Numbered from the stretch's first letter, positions 1 to 5,832 are shown. The stretch: DNA of 6,190 nucleotides from Desulfobacteraceae bacterium (GCA_030589225.1 JAUUWD010000102.1:1-6190); one strand, 5' to 3'. Program-made: numbers and translations. Notes: a model not told the origin generated them from the letters alone.

Positions 1-162
1 TGGAGCGGAGAGGCTGTTAAACTGATAAATAGCGAATTTGAACAGATGAAATTTGATATCATCGATCCCGGTGTCAGAATCAATTATGTGCCCGATGATA
101 AGGGTATAGATGCCTGCTACGAGCTAGGCAAAAAGATCGCCAGGGCTCTGCCCGAGGAATAG
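1..162 (+). CDS. Flavodiiron protein (FprA / rubredoxin:oxygen oxidoreductase type), C-terminal end only
   Basis: Only the last 53 codons are inside the window; the frame is open from base 1 and ends at TAG 160-162. The peptide begins WSGEAVK and continues with a pattern (F-x-x-I-x-P-G-V-x-I-N-Y-V-P-D, then C-Y-E-L-G-K-K-I-A) that I recognise as the end of the flavodoxin-like FMN domain of A-type flavoproteins. In that family the domain follows a metallo-beta-lactamase-fold di-iron domain and the protein reduces O2 or NO in the cytoplasm of anaerobes. The di-iron domain is outside the window, so the full architecture cannot be confirmed; another flavodoxin-domain protein is possible. A hairpin right behind the stop suggests it ends its own transcript. 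Confidence 0.62.
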   Translation, partial: WSGEAVKLINSEFEQMKFDIIDPGVRINYVPDDKGIDACYELGKKIARALPEE

Positions 163-165
163 TTG

Positions 166-200
166 GTGCCTGAACGAAAACCCAGTTCAGGCACGATTTT
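166..200 (+). terminator. Probable intrinsic terminator behind the flavodiiron gene
   Basis: A perfect 10-bp inverted repeat, GTGCCTGAAC (166-175) and GTTCAGGCAC (185-194), encloses a 9-nt loop and is followed by GATTTT. It begins 3 nt after the upstream stop codon. The T-run is short (4), so termination may be partial. Confidence 0.6.
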
Positions 201-221
201 GGATTTTGGATTGTGGATTTT
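194..221. repeat. Short tandem heptamer repeat (GGATTTT-like)
   Basis: Four successive heptamers read CGATTTT, GGATTTT, GGATTGT and GGATTTT. They lie between two hairpins in a non-coding leader. No function can be assigned; simple-sequence slippage is a sufficient explanation. Confidence 0.6.
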
Positions 222-227
222 GGCCTG

Positions 228-249
228 CCCGTCCCGAGACCGGGACGGG
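228..249. other. GC-rich perfect hairpin in the peroxiredoxin leader
   Basis: CCCGTCCCG (228-236) pairs with CGGGACGGG (241-249) around a 4-nt loop AGAC, giving a 9-bp stem. No T-run follows, so it is not a standard terminator; it could be a transcript-stabilising stem, an operator or a remnant of a repeat element. The rest of 163-439 holds no credible gene and no promoter I can call. Confidence 0.5.
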
Positions 250-426
250 ATCGGGAGGCGCGACTTGGTGGCCATATGTCGTAATCTGACGAAGCAGTTA
301 TGCTCGATCAGCCTCTCTCACAACGTATCAAGGCCAGGTCTGGGCCAGGGGGGGATTTTTCCAATACCGCCCGAACTTTTTAAGTGCTTACGGAGGGTTG
401 ACTCAATATTTTCCAAAAGACAACAG

Positions 427-432
427 AGGAGG
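427..432 (+). promoter_or_regulatory. Shine-Dalgarno site for the upstream peroxiredoxin start
   Basis: AGGAGG lies 7 nt ahead of ATG 440. It supports the longer form of the seleno-peroxiredoxin and argues against the upstream in-frame TTG at 398. Confidence 0.75.
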
Positions 433-439
433 TGAAGAA

Positions 440-1159
440 ATGAAAGAGCTGAAGGTTGGTTGCGGCAAGCCGACAGGAGCGACTGTTGGTGAGCCGGAGA
501 AGGAACAAACCCATGGGGGAGAATCAAAAAGCGAAAAGGAGGTAGTTATGTCATCAGTTAATGTTGGAACAAAGGCCCCTGATTTTGAGGCTCCCGCCTT
601 TTACAAAGGGGAGTTCGGACAGGTCAAGCTCTCAGATTATCTTGGCAAGTGGGTAGTGCTCTGTTTTTATCCCGGAGATTTTACCTTTGTCTGAGCAACG
701 GAATTGGCAGCAGTTGCTTCCAAATATAAAGATCTCCAGGAACTGGGTGTAGAATTATTGTCAATCAGCGTGGACAGTCATTTTGTGCACAAGATGTGGC
801 AGGACAACGAACTTTCCAAAATGGTGGATGGGGGAGTGCCCTTTCCCATGCTATCCGATGGACCTGGTAAGATCGGTTCAGTCTATGGTGTATACGATGA
901 GAATGCAGGTGTCGAAATGCGGGGCCGCTTTATCATTGATCCGGATGGCGTAGTACAGGCGTTTGAGGTATTGACTCCGCCTGTAGGCCGTAATGTAAGC
1001 GAGCTAATTCGGCAGATACAGGCATTTCAACTCGTTAGGAAGACCAAGGGCGCTGAGGCTACACCTTCGGGCTGGCAGCCCGGGAAACCCACTCTCAAGC
1101 CGGGACCTGATCTCGTGGGTAATGTATGGAAAGAGTGGAAAACTGACCTGGCCTTTTAA
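440..1159 (+). CDS. Seleno-peroxiredoxin (AhpC/Prx1-type), selenocysteine at in-frame UGA
   Basis: This is a peroxiredoxin that reduces H2O2 or organic peroxides in the cytoplasm. Read through TGA 692-694, the product has 239 residues. The active-site motif is [12 protein letters not shown], with P78, T82 and Sec85 standing where the family has the peroxidatic Cys of FTFVCPTE; the downstream R161 (MRGRF), the IIDPDG strand and the VGRN segment are typical AhpC/Prx1 features. After Sec there is no cysteine at all: the usual resolving-Cys position (family VCPxxW) reads ATPSGW, so this is a 1-Sec-type enzyme needing an external thiol or using an N-terminal Cys. ATG 440 has an ideal AGGAGG; ATG 548 (203 residues, Sec49) also has one and gives the standard family start. 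The extra 36 residues are charged and carry a GCGKPTG motif with Cys8. A strong terminator follows. A true nonsense mutation is unlikely, because coding similarity resumes in frame at once and a SECIS-like hairpin is present. Confidence 0.9.
537..542 (+). promoter_or_regulatory. Second Shine-Dalgarno site inside the peroxiredoxin frame
   Basis: A second AGGAGG lies 5 nt ahead of ATG 548, in the same frame as ATG 440. ATG 548 begins at the conserved family N-terminus ([13 protein letters not shown]), so initiation here would yield a normal-length enzyme lacking the 36-residue extension. Confidence 0.65.
692..721 (+). promoter_or_regulatory. Selenocysteine UGA codon and bacterial SECIS-type hairpin (peroxiredoxin)
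   Basis: Directly after the UGA, GGAA (700-703) pairs with TTCC (718-721), and GCA (707-709) pairs with TGC (715-717), leaving a TTG bulge on the 5' side and an apical loop GCAGT (710-714). The loop opens 16 nt after the UGA with a G in first position. This agrees with the known bacterial SECIS pattern of a bulged stem, a G early in the loop and about 16-37 nt from the UGA. An alternative outer stem, GCAAC (695-699) with GTTGC (713-717), competes with it. SelB would bind this element. Confidence 0.72.
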
Positions 1160-1181
1160 TCTGAACTTTTGATCCTTCAAA

Positions 1182-1228
1182 TACCCCGGTGAGGGCCTTT
1201 ATCAGGTTCTTTCCGGGGTAACTTTTTT
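1182..1228 (+). terminator. Strong intrinsic terminator after the seleno-peroxiredoxin
   Basis: TACCCCGG (1182-1189) pairs with CCGGGGTA (1213-1220). After one T-T mismatch the stem continues as GAGGGCCT (1191-1198) against AGGTTCTT (1204-1211), including G-U pairs, closing on loop TTATC. A run of six T follows at 1223-1228. The larE-like start lies only 5 nt beyond the T-run. Confidence 0.85.
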
Positions 1229-1233
1229 GAAAA

Positions 1234-2076
1234 ATGGATAAAGACGCTGCAAAATTTAAAAAGGAAAAATTGGTTCATCATTTGAAGGAACTGAATTCTC
1301 TGCTGGTGGCGTTTTCAGGTGGTGTTGACAGTACCTTTCTCCTGGCCATGGCCCACGAAGCATTGGGACAGAATCTGCTGGCGGTTACGGCAGACTCTGT
1401 TATTCATCCGATCAGGGAAACCGAAAGTGCTCGCGATTTTGCACGGGAAAAGGGCGTTCGTCATATTATTGTTCGACCAGACGAACTAAACATCCCGGAT
1501 TTTGTATCAAACACTTCCGAGCGATGCTACCACTGCAAGCGGAATCTATTTAAGCTTTTTTTTGAAATTGCAGGAGAAAAGGGTATCAAACATGTGGCCC
1601 ATGGCGCCAATGTGGATGATCTGAAGGATTTCCGCCCGGGATTCAGGGCAGCCGGGGAAATGGGGGTTATGGCTCCACTTGTAGATGTTCAACTCGGTAA
1701 AGAAGAGATACGTTTACTATCGAAAGAAATGGGCCTTGGCACATGGGACAAACCGGCTATGGCATGTCTCGCCTCCAGGATTCCCTACGGGGATTTGATT
1801 ACTGAGAAAAAATTGAACATGGTGGAGGAGGCTGAAACCTTTCTTGCAAATAACGGCTTCAGGCAATTCAGGGTAAGACATCATGGATCTGTGGCCAGAA
1901 TAGAAGTAGAGCCATCGGAGATAGAAAAACTTACTGCGCCCAATCTAAGGCAGCGTCTTGTAGATAAATTCAGGCAAATAGGCTTTCTCCATGTTGCCTT
2001 TGACCTGGAAGGTTATGTGTCGGGAAGCATGAATCGAGCAATAGGGGATGTGAGAAAGAAAGGAACATCGGAATGA
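1234..2076 (+). CDS. larE: LarE-family ATP-dependent sulfur transferase
   Basis: The 280-residue product is an N-type ATP pyrophosphatase (PP-loop) of the LarE family. These enzymes adenylate a carboxylate and transfer sulfur to it; in lactate racemase they help make the nickel-pincer cofactor from a pyridinium dicarboxylate. The PP-loop SGGVDS is at residues 28-33. Family motifs follow: SERCYHCK (95-102), a DD-x-KDFRPG stretch (about 128-136) and WDKPAMACLASR (171-182). Cys98, Cys101 and Cys178 form the three-cysteine set associated with [4Fe-4S]-type LarE, while Cys178 matches the single sacrificial Cys of the Lactobacillus plantarum enzyme. ATG 1234 has no clear Shine-Dalgarno and abuts a terminator T-run; TTG 1270, behind AAGGA, is a possible shorter start. 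The stop overlaps the next gene by 4 nt. No larA, larB or larC is in the window, so the substrate may not be the nickel-pincer cofactor. Confidence 0.88.
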   Translation: MDKDAAKFKKEKLVHHLKELNSLLVAFSGGVDSTFLLAMAHEALGQNLLAVTADSVIHPIRETESARDFAREKGVRHIIVRPDELNIPDFVSNTSERCYHCKRNLFKLFFEIAGEKGIKHVAHGANVDDLKDFRPGFRAAGEMGVMAPLVDVQLGKEEIRLLSKEMGLGTWDKPAMACLASRIPYGDLITEKKLNMVEEAETFLANNGFRQFRVRHHGSVARIEVEPSEIEKLTAPNLRQRLVDKFRQIGFLHVAFDLEGYVSGSMNRAIGDVRKKGTSE

Positions 2077-3800
2077 GTTACAAGGTGGTATTGGCAGATG
2101 CATACAAAGGCTATACCAGGGATCTGGACAAATTCATTACGCCCGGGGAAACGGTCCGGCGCTTCAAGGAAAAGCTCAAAAAAATCAACCTTGATATCCT
2201 TGAGGGGACCGAAAGAATTGATAATGGCCGCCTTGATATCCCCGTCTATTTCAGCATATGTGGCCAGGATGCAGAAGAAATAATTGGGACCAGAAAGCAA
2301 ATGGGAAAAGGGGGGACACCCCATCAAGCCGAAGCCAGTGCAGTAATGGAATTGGCAGAGAGGTTCAGTTTTTTCAGTTTTAAGGACAATCCGAGGAATT
2401 TCTTGCTTGAAGAATATCGAAACATAAAAGATCGCGCATTACCATTTGAAAGCATTGCCCAGTCCGTTCATGACGATTCTTTAGAGCTTGACCGTGCCAG
2501 GGAGGTCTTTTCAAGACTGCCCCTGAAGTGGACCCGGGGCTACAACTTGACGAAGGACAAGGAGTTGCTCATCCCTTTTGACTGGTTTTTTACTATCAAT
2601 GAGTTCAATGGCACCTCGGCCGGAAACTGTCAGGAGGAGGCAATCCTCCAGGGAATCTGCGAGGTGGTGGAAAGGCATGTCTCTTCCGTCATCAGCTTAA
2701 ATAGACTGAAGACCCCTGCCATTGATCTCAGTTCAACTGTTGACCCGCTTGTTCTGGAACTGATTAAGAAGTACCAAAAGGAGGGTATTAAACTGTATGT
2801 CTCGGATTTTTCACTAAATACCGGGATCCCCTCTATCGGAGTCCTTGCCTACGATCCTTCCACCTTTCCTGGCAAGAGTGAAATTGTCTGGACTGCAGGC
2901 ACAACCCCTAACCCTCAAAAGGCACTGAACCGGGCTTTGACAGAAGTCGCCCAACTCGCTGGTGATTTTGATACCAGCGCCAATTATGTGGCAAGCGGTC
3001 TTCCCAAGTTTAAAGACTTAGCTGAGGCCGATTTCGTCAGGCATCCCGACAAAAAGATTGGAATATCCAGCTTGCCGAATCTTTCTAATGACAATATAAA
3101 GGTGGAAGTAGAGAACTGTATTGAAGCTCTCTCGAAAATGGGCATGGAGGTGATCCTTGTTGATATTACTCACCCCAAACTGGGCATCCCTGCCTTTTAC
3201 ACCATCATCCCCGGGGCTCATTTCAGAGAACGGGCAGCGGGTACCTCCGTTGGGATGTTCTCGGCCAAGCTTATTGCTGAAAGTGGTGATTCCGTATGGG
3301 CCATAAAGGAATTGAAGGAGATGGATAAACTCCTGCCGGGCAAATACTATGTCAAATTCTTTTTAGGGTTATCCCATCTTTCAATCAATGAACCAATCAA
3401 GGCCCTGAATTATTTGGAGGAAGCATTGAACCTTGACCCAAAAGACCAGGACATTCCAAGTATCTATTCCTATATGGGGATTTCCTATAAAGAGCTTCAA
3501 CGCTATGGTGAGGCCATCGAGACGCTCAAAAAAGCAGAAGAGTATGACAGGGAAAGAACAGACGTCTATAACCTCATGGGCTTCTGTTATTTCAAGCTCA
3601 AGGACCACCAGAAGGCCATTGAATGCTTTAAAAATGTCCTACAACTGAATCCCGGTTCCGCCATTGACTATGCCAATATCGCTTCCAACTACCGGGATAT
3701 GGGTGACAGGGATAAAGCCATTCAGTATTACAAGTTTGCACTGGAACTTGACCCAACCATTGATTTCGCCAGAGACAACCTGCAGATGCTGGAACAGTGA
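2073..3800 (+). CDS. YcaO-domain protein with C-terminal TPR repeats
   Basis: The 575-residue product combines a YcaO domain (about residues 60-405) with four TPR units (about 425-456, 462-494, 496-528 and 530-562) and a short capping helix. YcaO enzymes use ATP to phosphorylate a backbone amide, forming azolines, thioamides or amidines; E. coli YcaO instead assists beta-methylthiolation of ribosomal protein S12. The two acidic ATP/Mg signatures are visible: E87, E93 and E96 in the GKGGTPHQAEAS-VMELAER region, and E188/E189 with E197 and E200 in the GTSAGNCQEEA-CEVVER region. The E. coli protein also has a TPR-like C-terminus, so the layout is family-like rather than a novel fusion, although sequence divergence cannot be judged here. 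The start overlaps the larE stop (ATGA, 2073-2076), and AAGGAA 2060-2065 lies 7 nt upstream, so translational coupling is very likely. No TfuA partner or precursor peptide is visible. Confidence 0.9.
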   Translation: MSYKVVLADAYKGYTRDLDKFITPGETVRRFKEKLKKINLDILEGTERIDNGRLDIPVYFSICGQDAEEIIGTRKQMGKGGTPHQAEASAVMELAERFSFFSFKDNPRNFLLEEYRNIKDRALPFESIAQSVHDDSLELDRAREVFSRLPLKWTRGYNLTKDKELLIPFDWFFTINEFNGTSAGNCQEEAILQGICEVVERHVSSVISLNRLKTPAIDLSSTVDPLVLELIKKYQKEGIKLYVSDFSLNTGIPSIGVLAYDPSTFPGKSEIVWTAGTTPNPQKALNRALTEVAQLAGDFDTSANYVASGLPKFKDLAEADFVRHPDKKIGISSLPNLSNDNIKVEVENCIEALSKMGMEVILVDITHPKLGIPAFYTIIPGAHFRERAAGTSVGMFSAKLIAESGDSVWAIKELKEMDKLLPGKYYVKFFLGLSHLSINEPIKALNYLEEALNLDPKDQDIPSIYSYMGISYKELQRYGEAIETLKKAEEYDRERTDVYNLMGFCYFKLKDHQKAIECFKNVLQLNPGSAIDYANIASNYRDMGDRDKAIQYYKFALELDPTIDFARDNLQMLEQ

Positions 3801-3801
3801 T

Positions 3802-3822
3802 AAAGGGGTCTACCCTTGACTC
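3802..3822. repeat. Outer left copy of the transposase-flanking repeat
   Basis: AAGGGGTCTACCCTTGACT resembles the inner left repeat (AAGGGGGTCAAACCTTAACT, from 3844), so the left flank carries two degenerate tandem copies about 41 nt apart. Within this copy AAGGG (3803-3807) and CCCTT (3813-3817) form a small hairpin, as REP-like sites do. It starts 2 nt after the YcaO stop codon. Confidence 0.5.
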
Positions 3823-3847
3823 ATATGGAATGTTAGACACGTGAAGG

Positions 3848-3863
3848 GGGTCAAACCTTAACT
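3848..3863. repeat. Left inverted repeat of the RAYT/IS200-like element
   Basis: GGGTCAAACCTTAACT is the exact reverse complement of 4926-4941. The two copies frame the transposase gene closely on both sides. Confidence 0.8.
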
Positions 3864-3900
3864 ATTGACAAAAGAATATCATTTTGGTATTTGGTCTTTT

Positions 3901-4920
3901 ATGGTTAGGCCTCTTCGCATAGAATACCCTGGTGCCTGGTATCATGTGACCAGCAGGGGAAATGAAAAGAAGAAGATATACAGTGATGATCAGGATAAAA
4001 GAAGGTTCCTTGAGATTCTCTCAGAGACCAGGAATCTCTACGGCGTAGAGGTGCATGCTTATGTGCTCATGGAAAACCATTTTCACCTCGTTCTCATGAC
4101 CTCTGAGGCAAATCTCAGTAGTTTCATGCAGCGATTCAACACAACCTACACAGTTTATTACAATCGTCGTCACAAAAGAAGTGGTCATCTTTATCAGGGT
4201 CGATACAAAGCAATCCTTATTGAAGAAGACAATTATCTCTTGGAATTGAGCCGTTATGTGCACTTGAATCCTGTCCGAATTAAGAAATTTTCAAGATTTG
4301 ATATCAAAGAGAAGCGGAGTATTATTCGGAGATATCCCTGGAGCAGTTATATTGGTTACATCCGTTTGAAAGACCGTGAGGCATTTGTAAATTACGGCAA
4401 GATTCTTGGGATGATTGGAGGTAGGGATGTTGAAGAGAGAAGAAGGAGGTATGAGAGGTTTGTAACCGGCGGTATTGCTAAAGATATGAATATGGCCTTC
4501 TGGGAGGATGTTAAGGGTCAGGCAGTATTAGGTTCAGAGGGTTTTGTTGATTGGGTGTATGAAAATTATCTTTCAGGGCATGAGTGTGACAGAAGGGAAC
4601 TTCCGGGGATCAAGGATTTAAAAATCGGTCCCAACACACCAGAGGAGATAGCCAAAGAGGTAGCTTCTGAATTTGGGTTAGATCAAGCGGAATTATACGA
4701 AAGGCGTGCCCAATGCCGGGATGCCCGTTTAATATTTTTAGAGTTGTGTCGTATATATTTGAGCAGGAAGATGAGTCTTTCGGAGATCGGTAAGGGATTG
4801 GGTGAAATCAGTGCATCTGCATTAAGCCGGAACAAGGTACGACTGGCAGAGAAAGTAGAAAAAGATCCATATTTGAGGCATTGTTTTGAGAAAATAAAAA
4901 ATGTATGGAGTGGATCTTAG
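3901..4920 (+). CDS. REP-associated tyrosine transposase (RAYT, IS200-like Y1 family)
   Basis: The 339-residue product opens with MVRPLRIEYPGAWYHV, the standard start of this family, which is why ATG 3901 is chosen over an in-frame TTG at 3865. The start has no clear Shine-Dalgarno. The HUH metal-binding motif is H60-F-H62 in MENHFHLVL. A conserved block GHLYQGRYKAIL-IEEDNYLLELSRYVHLNPVR follows (residues 95-126), with Y119 a candidate catalytic tyrosine. The C-terminal part (about 246-318) looks like the helix-turn-helix DNA-binding domain of DnaA, common in the longer members of this group. Such enzymes cut single-stranded DNA at hairpin sites through a tyrosine-DNA link. The gene appears intact and looks AT-richer than the GrdB-like gene beside it, consistent with acquisition. 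Confidence 0.9.
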   Translation: MVRPLRIEYPGAWYHVTSRGNEKKKIYSDDQDKRRFLEILSETRNLYGVEVHAYVLMENHFHLVLMTSEANLSSFMQRFNTTYTVYYNRRHKRSGHLYQGRYKAILIEEDNYLLELSRYVHLNPVRIKKFSRFDIKEKRSIIRRYPWSSYIGYIRLKDREAFVNYGKILGMIGGRDVEERRRRYERFVTGGIAKDMNMAFWEDVKGQAVLGSEGFVDWVYENYLSGHECDRRELPGIKDLKIGPNTPEEIAKEVASEFGLDQAELYERRAQCRDARLIFLELCRIYLSRKMSLSEIGKGLGEISASALSRNKVRLAEKVEKDPYLRHCFEKIKNVWSGS

Positions 4921-4925
4921 TAAAG

Positions 4926-4941
4926 AGTTAAGGTTTGACCC
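4926..4941. repeat. Right inverted repeat of the RAYT/IS200-like element
   Basis: AGTTAAGGTTTGACCC lies 6 nt after the transposase stop and is the perfect inverted partner of 3848-3863. Confidence 0.8.
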
Positions 4942-4968
4942 TCTTTCTTATTGGACCCTCTTTCTTAT
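4937..4968. repeat. 17-nt-period tandem duplication at the right element end
   Basis: GACCCTCTTTCTTAT occurs at 4937-4951 and again at 4954-4968. The first copy overlaps the right inverted repeat. It resembles the doubled left flank and may mark a duplicated recognition site. The remainder, up to 5025, contains no gene and no clear terminator for either flanking gene. Confidence 0.75.
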
Positions 4969-5025
4969 AATTCAAATGAAGGCTGCACTGTGTTTCTGGG
5001 TCAGACATGAGGACTGTTTGGTAAT

Positions 5026-5832
5026 TTATTCAGGATCCGGCCGCTTCCACTGGTAGGGCAGCTCCTGAATCGTGCCCGGTTCGGTCATGGTCTTCAAGGC
5101 GTCCAGGGCATCGAGAATGATACGCCTCTGGCGTTTCACGTTGCCCGGTTCACCAAACATACTGCCCCGCGCAAATTTTACAAGCAGGGCCCGGGGCGGT
5201 TTGATGTGGGCCATCCGGTCGGCCGCGTTGCCCATGGAGATGGTGGGAATACCCGTTTCCTCTGCCATCCGTTGAATCAGACCCACGGTCTGATGACACT
5301 TGGGTCAGGCCGGCACCAGGAAGAGGACGTCGACACCTTCGGCCTTGATCCGGGAAATGAATTTTGGAACCGTCTCCGTGACCAGGGTCACCATGTCGTT
5401 GACATAGCTAAAGCTGTAGTGCGTCTCCGCTACCTTGCCGATGATATTTTCCTTTTCCAGTTCGATGAAACGCTGGATGGGAAAGATAATGTTGATGTCC
5501 TGCTCCGCCAGGCTGTGGTCGTAATGTGCGTGGGCAATAGCGAGGTCTTCCTGACGGACGGTTTGGGGGATCTCCCGAAAGGAGGTGTCGCCGTGGATTG
5601 ACACGGTGTCGAAGGGCGGCTGGCGCTCCTTGAGATAGAATCCGCCGCTGGTGACCAGTGCGAAGGTCTGCTCAGAGGGCTGACCCTTGTAAGGCGTCCA
5701 GGGTACTCCATCTGAGATGATGAACGGATACTTCTTTATAATCTCCTTCATGTTGCCTGCCTGATAATCCGGCAGGCTTTCTTCTACCCACTTCTCGTAA
5801 GCGGGTTTGAACTTCTCAAGATCTATCGGCAT
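5026..5832 (-). CDS. GrdB-family selenoprotein (glycine/sarcosine/betaine/D-proline reductase B-like), Sec at in-frame UGA
   Basis: Read through TGA 5307-5305, the product has 268 residues and ends at TAA 5028-5026. It matches the GrdB/PrdB-like family: HGDTSFREIP, then HAHYDHS (H101, H103, D105, H106), then D-x-N-I-I-F-P-I-x-R, then a VDVLFLVPA strand leading into Sec176-P-K-C179, and a C-terminal PPRALLVKF stretch. In glycine and proline reductases the B-type subunit uses Sec to cleave the substrate C-N bond. Here Sec sits in a UxxC pair, a redox-active arrangement also compatible with a thiol-disulfide-like role. ATG 5832 is preferred because AAAGGA lies just upstream; ATG 5850 is in frame but lacks a Shine-Dalgarno. 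No GrdA, C, D or E or PrdA is in the window, so this is an orphan B-like protein and its substrate is unknown. The gene looks GC-richer than the neighbouring transposase. Confidence 0.85.
5276..5307 (-). promoter_or_regulatory. Selenocysteine UGA codon and bacterial SECIS hairpin (GrdB-like gene)
   Basis: On the minus strand ATCAGACC (5294-5287) pairs perfectly with GGTCTGAT (5283-5276), an 8-bp stem closed by loop GTG (5286-5284). The loop opens 18 nt after the UGA with G first, inside the known spacing and loop rules for SelB-bound SECIS elements. The stem lies wholly within the coding frame. Confidence 0.82.

Larger units (their letters stand above)
3848..4941 (+). mobile_element. RAYT-type / IS200-like single-gene element
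   Basis: A Y1 (HUH) transposase gene is enclosed by perfect 16-bp inverted repeats, giving about 1.1 kb. Including the outer degenerate copies the unit spans 3802-4968. No target-site duplication is evident, as expected for HUH-type transposition. It sits between the YcaO stop and the convergent GrdB-like gene without breaking either. Whether it still moves is unknown. Confidence 0.7.

Noticed and set aside
398..421. TTGACT as a -35 box, or TTG 398 as the peroxiredoxin start
   Set aside because: No -10 box at proper spacing, and ATG 440 has a far better ribosome site than TTG 398.
163..435. Plus-strand open frame of about 90 codons after the flavodiiron gene
   Set aside because: It runs through a terminator hairpin, the heptamer repeats and a GC hairpin, has no ribosome site, and gives no recognisable protein pattern.
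692..694. TGA as a genuine stop or pseudogene mutation in the peroxiredoxin
   Set aside because: It falls exactly on the catalytic Cys position, the frame and family similarity continue unbroken, and a SECIS-like hairpin follows.
2013..2327. Minus-strand open frame across the larE/ycaO junction
   Set aside because: It is antisense to both coupled genes and has no independent support.
3803..3817. AAGGG/CCCTT hairpin as the terminator of the larE-ycaO pair
   Set aside because: Only 5 bp with no T-run; it fits better as part of the element's left flank repeat.
5305..5307. TGA as a stop dividing two minus-strand genes
   Set aside because: The strand leading into it and the UPKC segment after it belong to one GrdB-like domain, and an 8-bp SECIS stem lies right behind.
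5206..5601. Plus-strand open frame of 131 codons opposite the GrdB-like gene
   Set aside because: It is antisense to a well-recognised coding region and its translation shows no family features.
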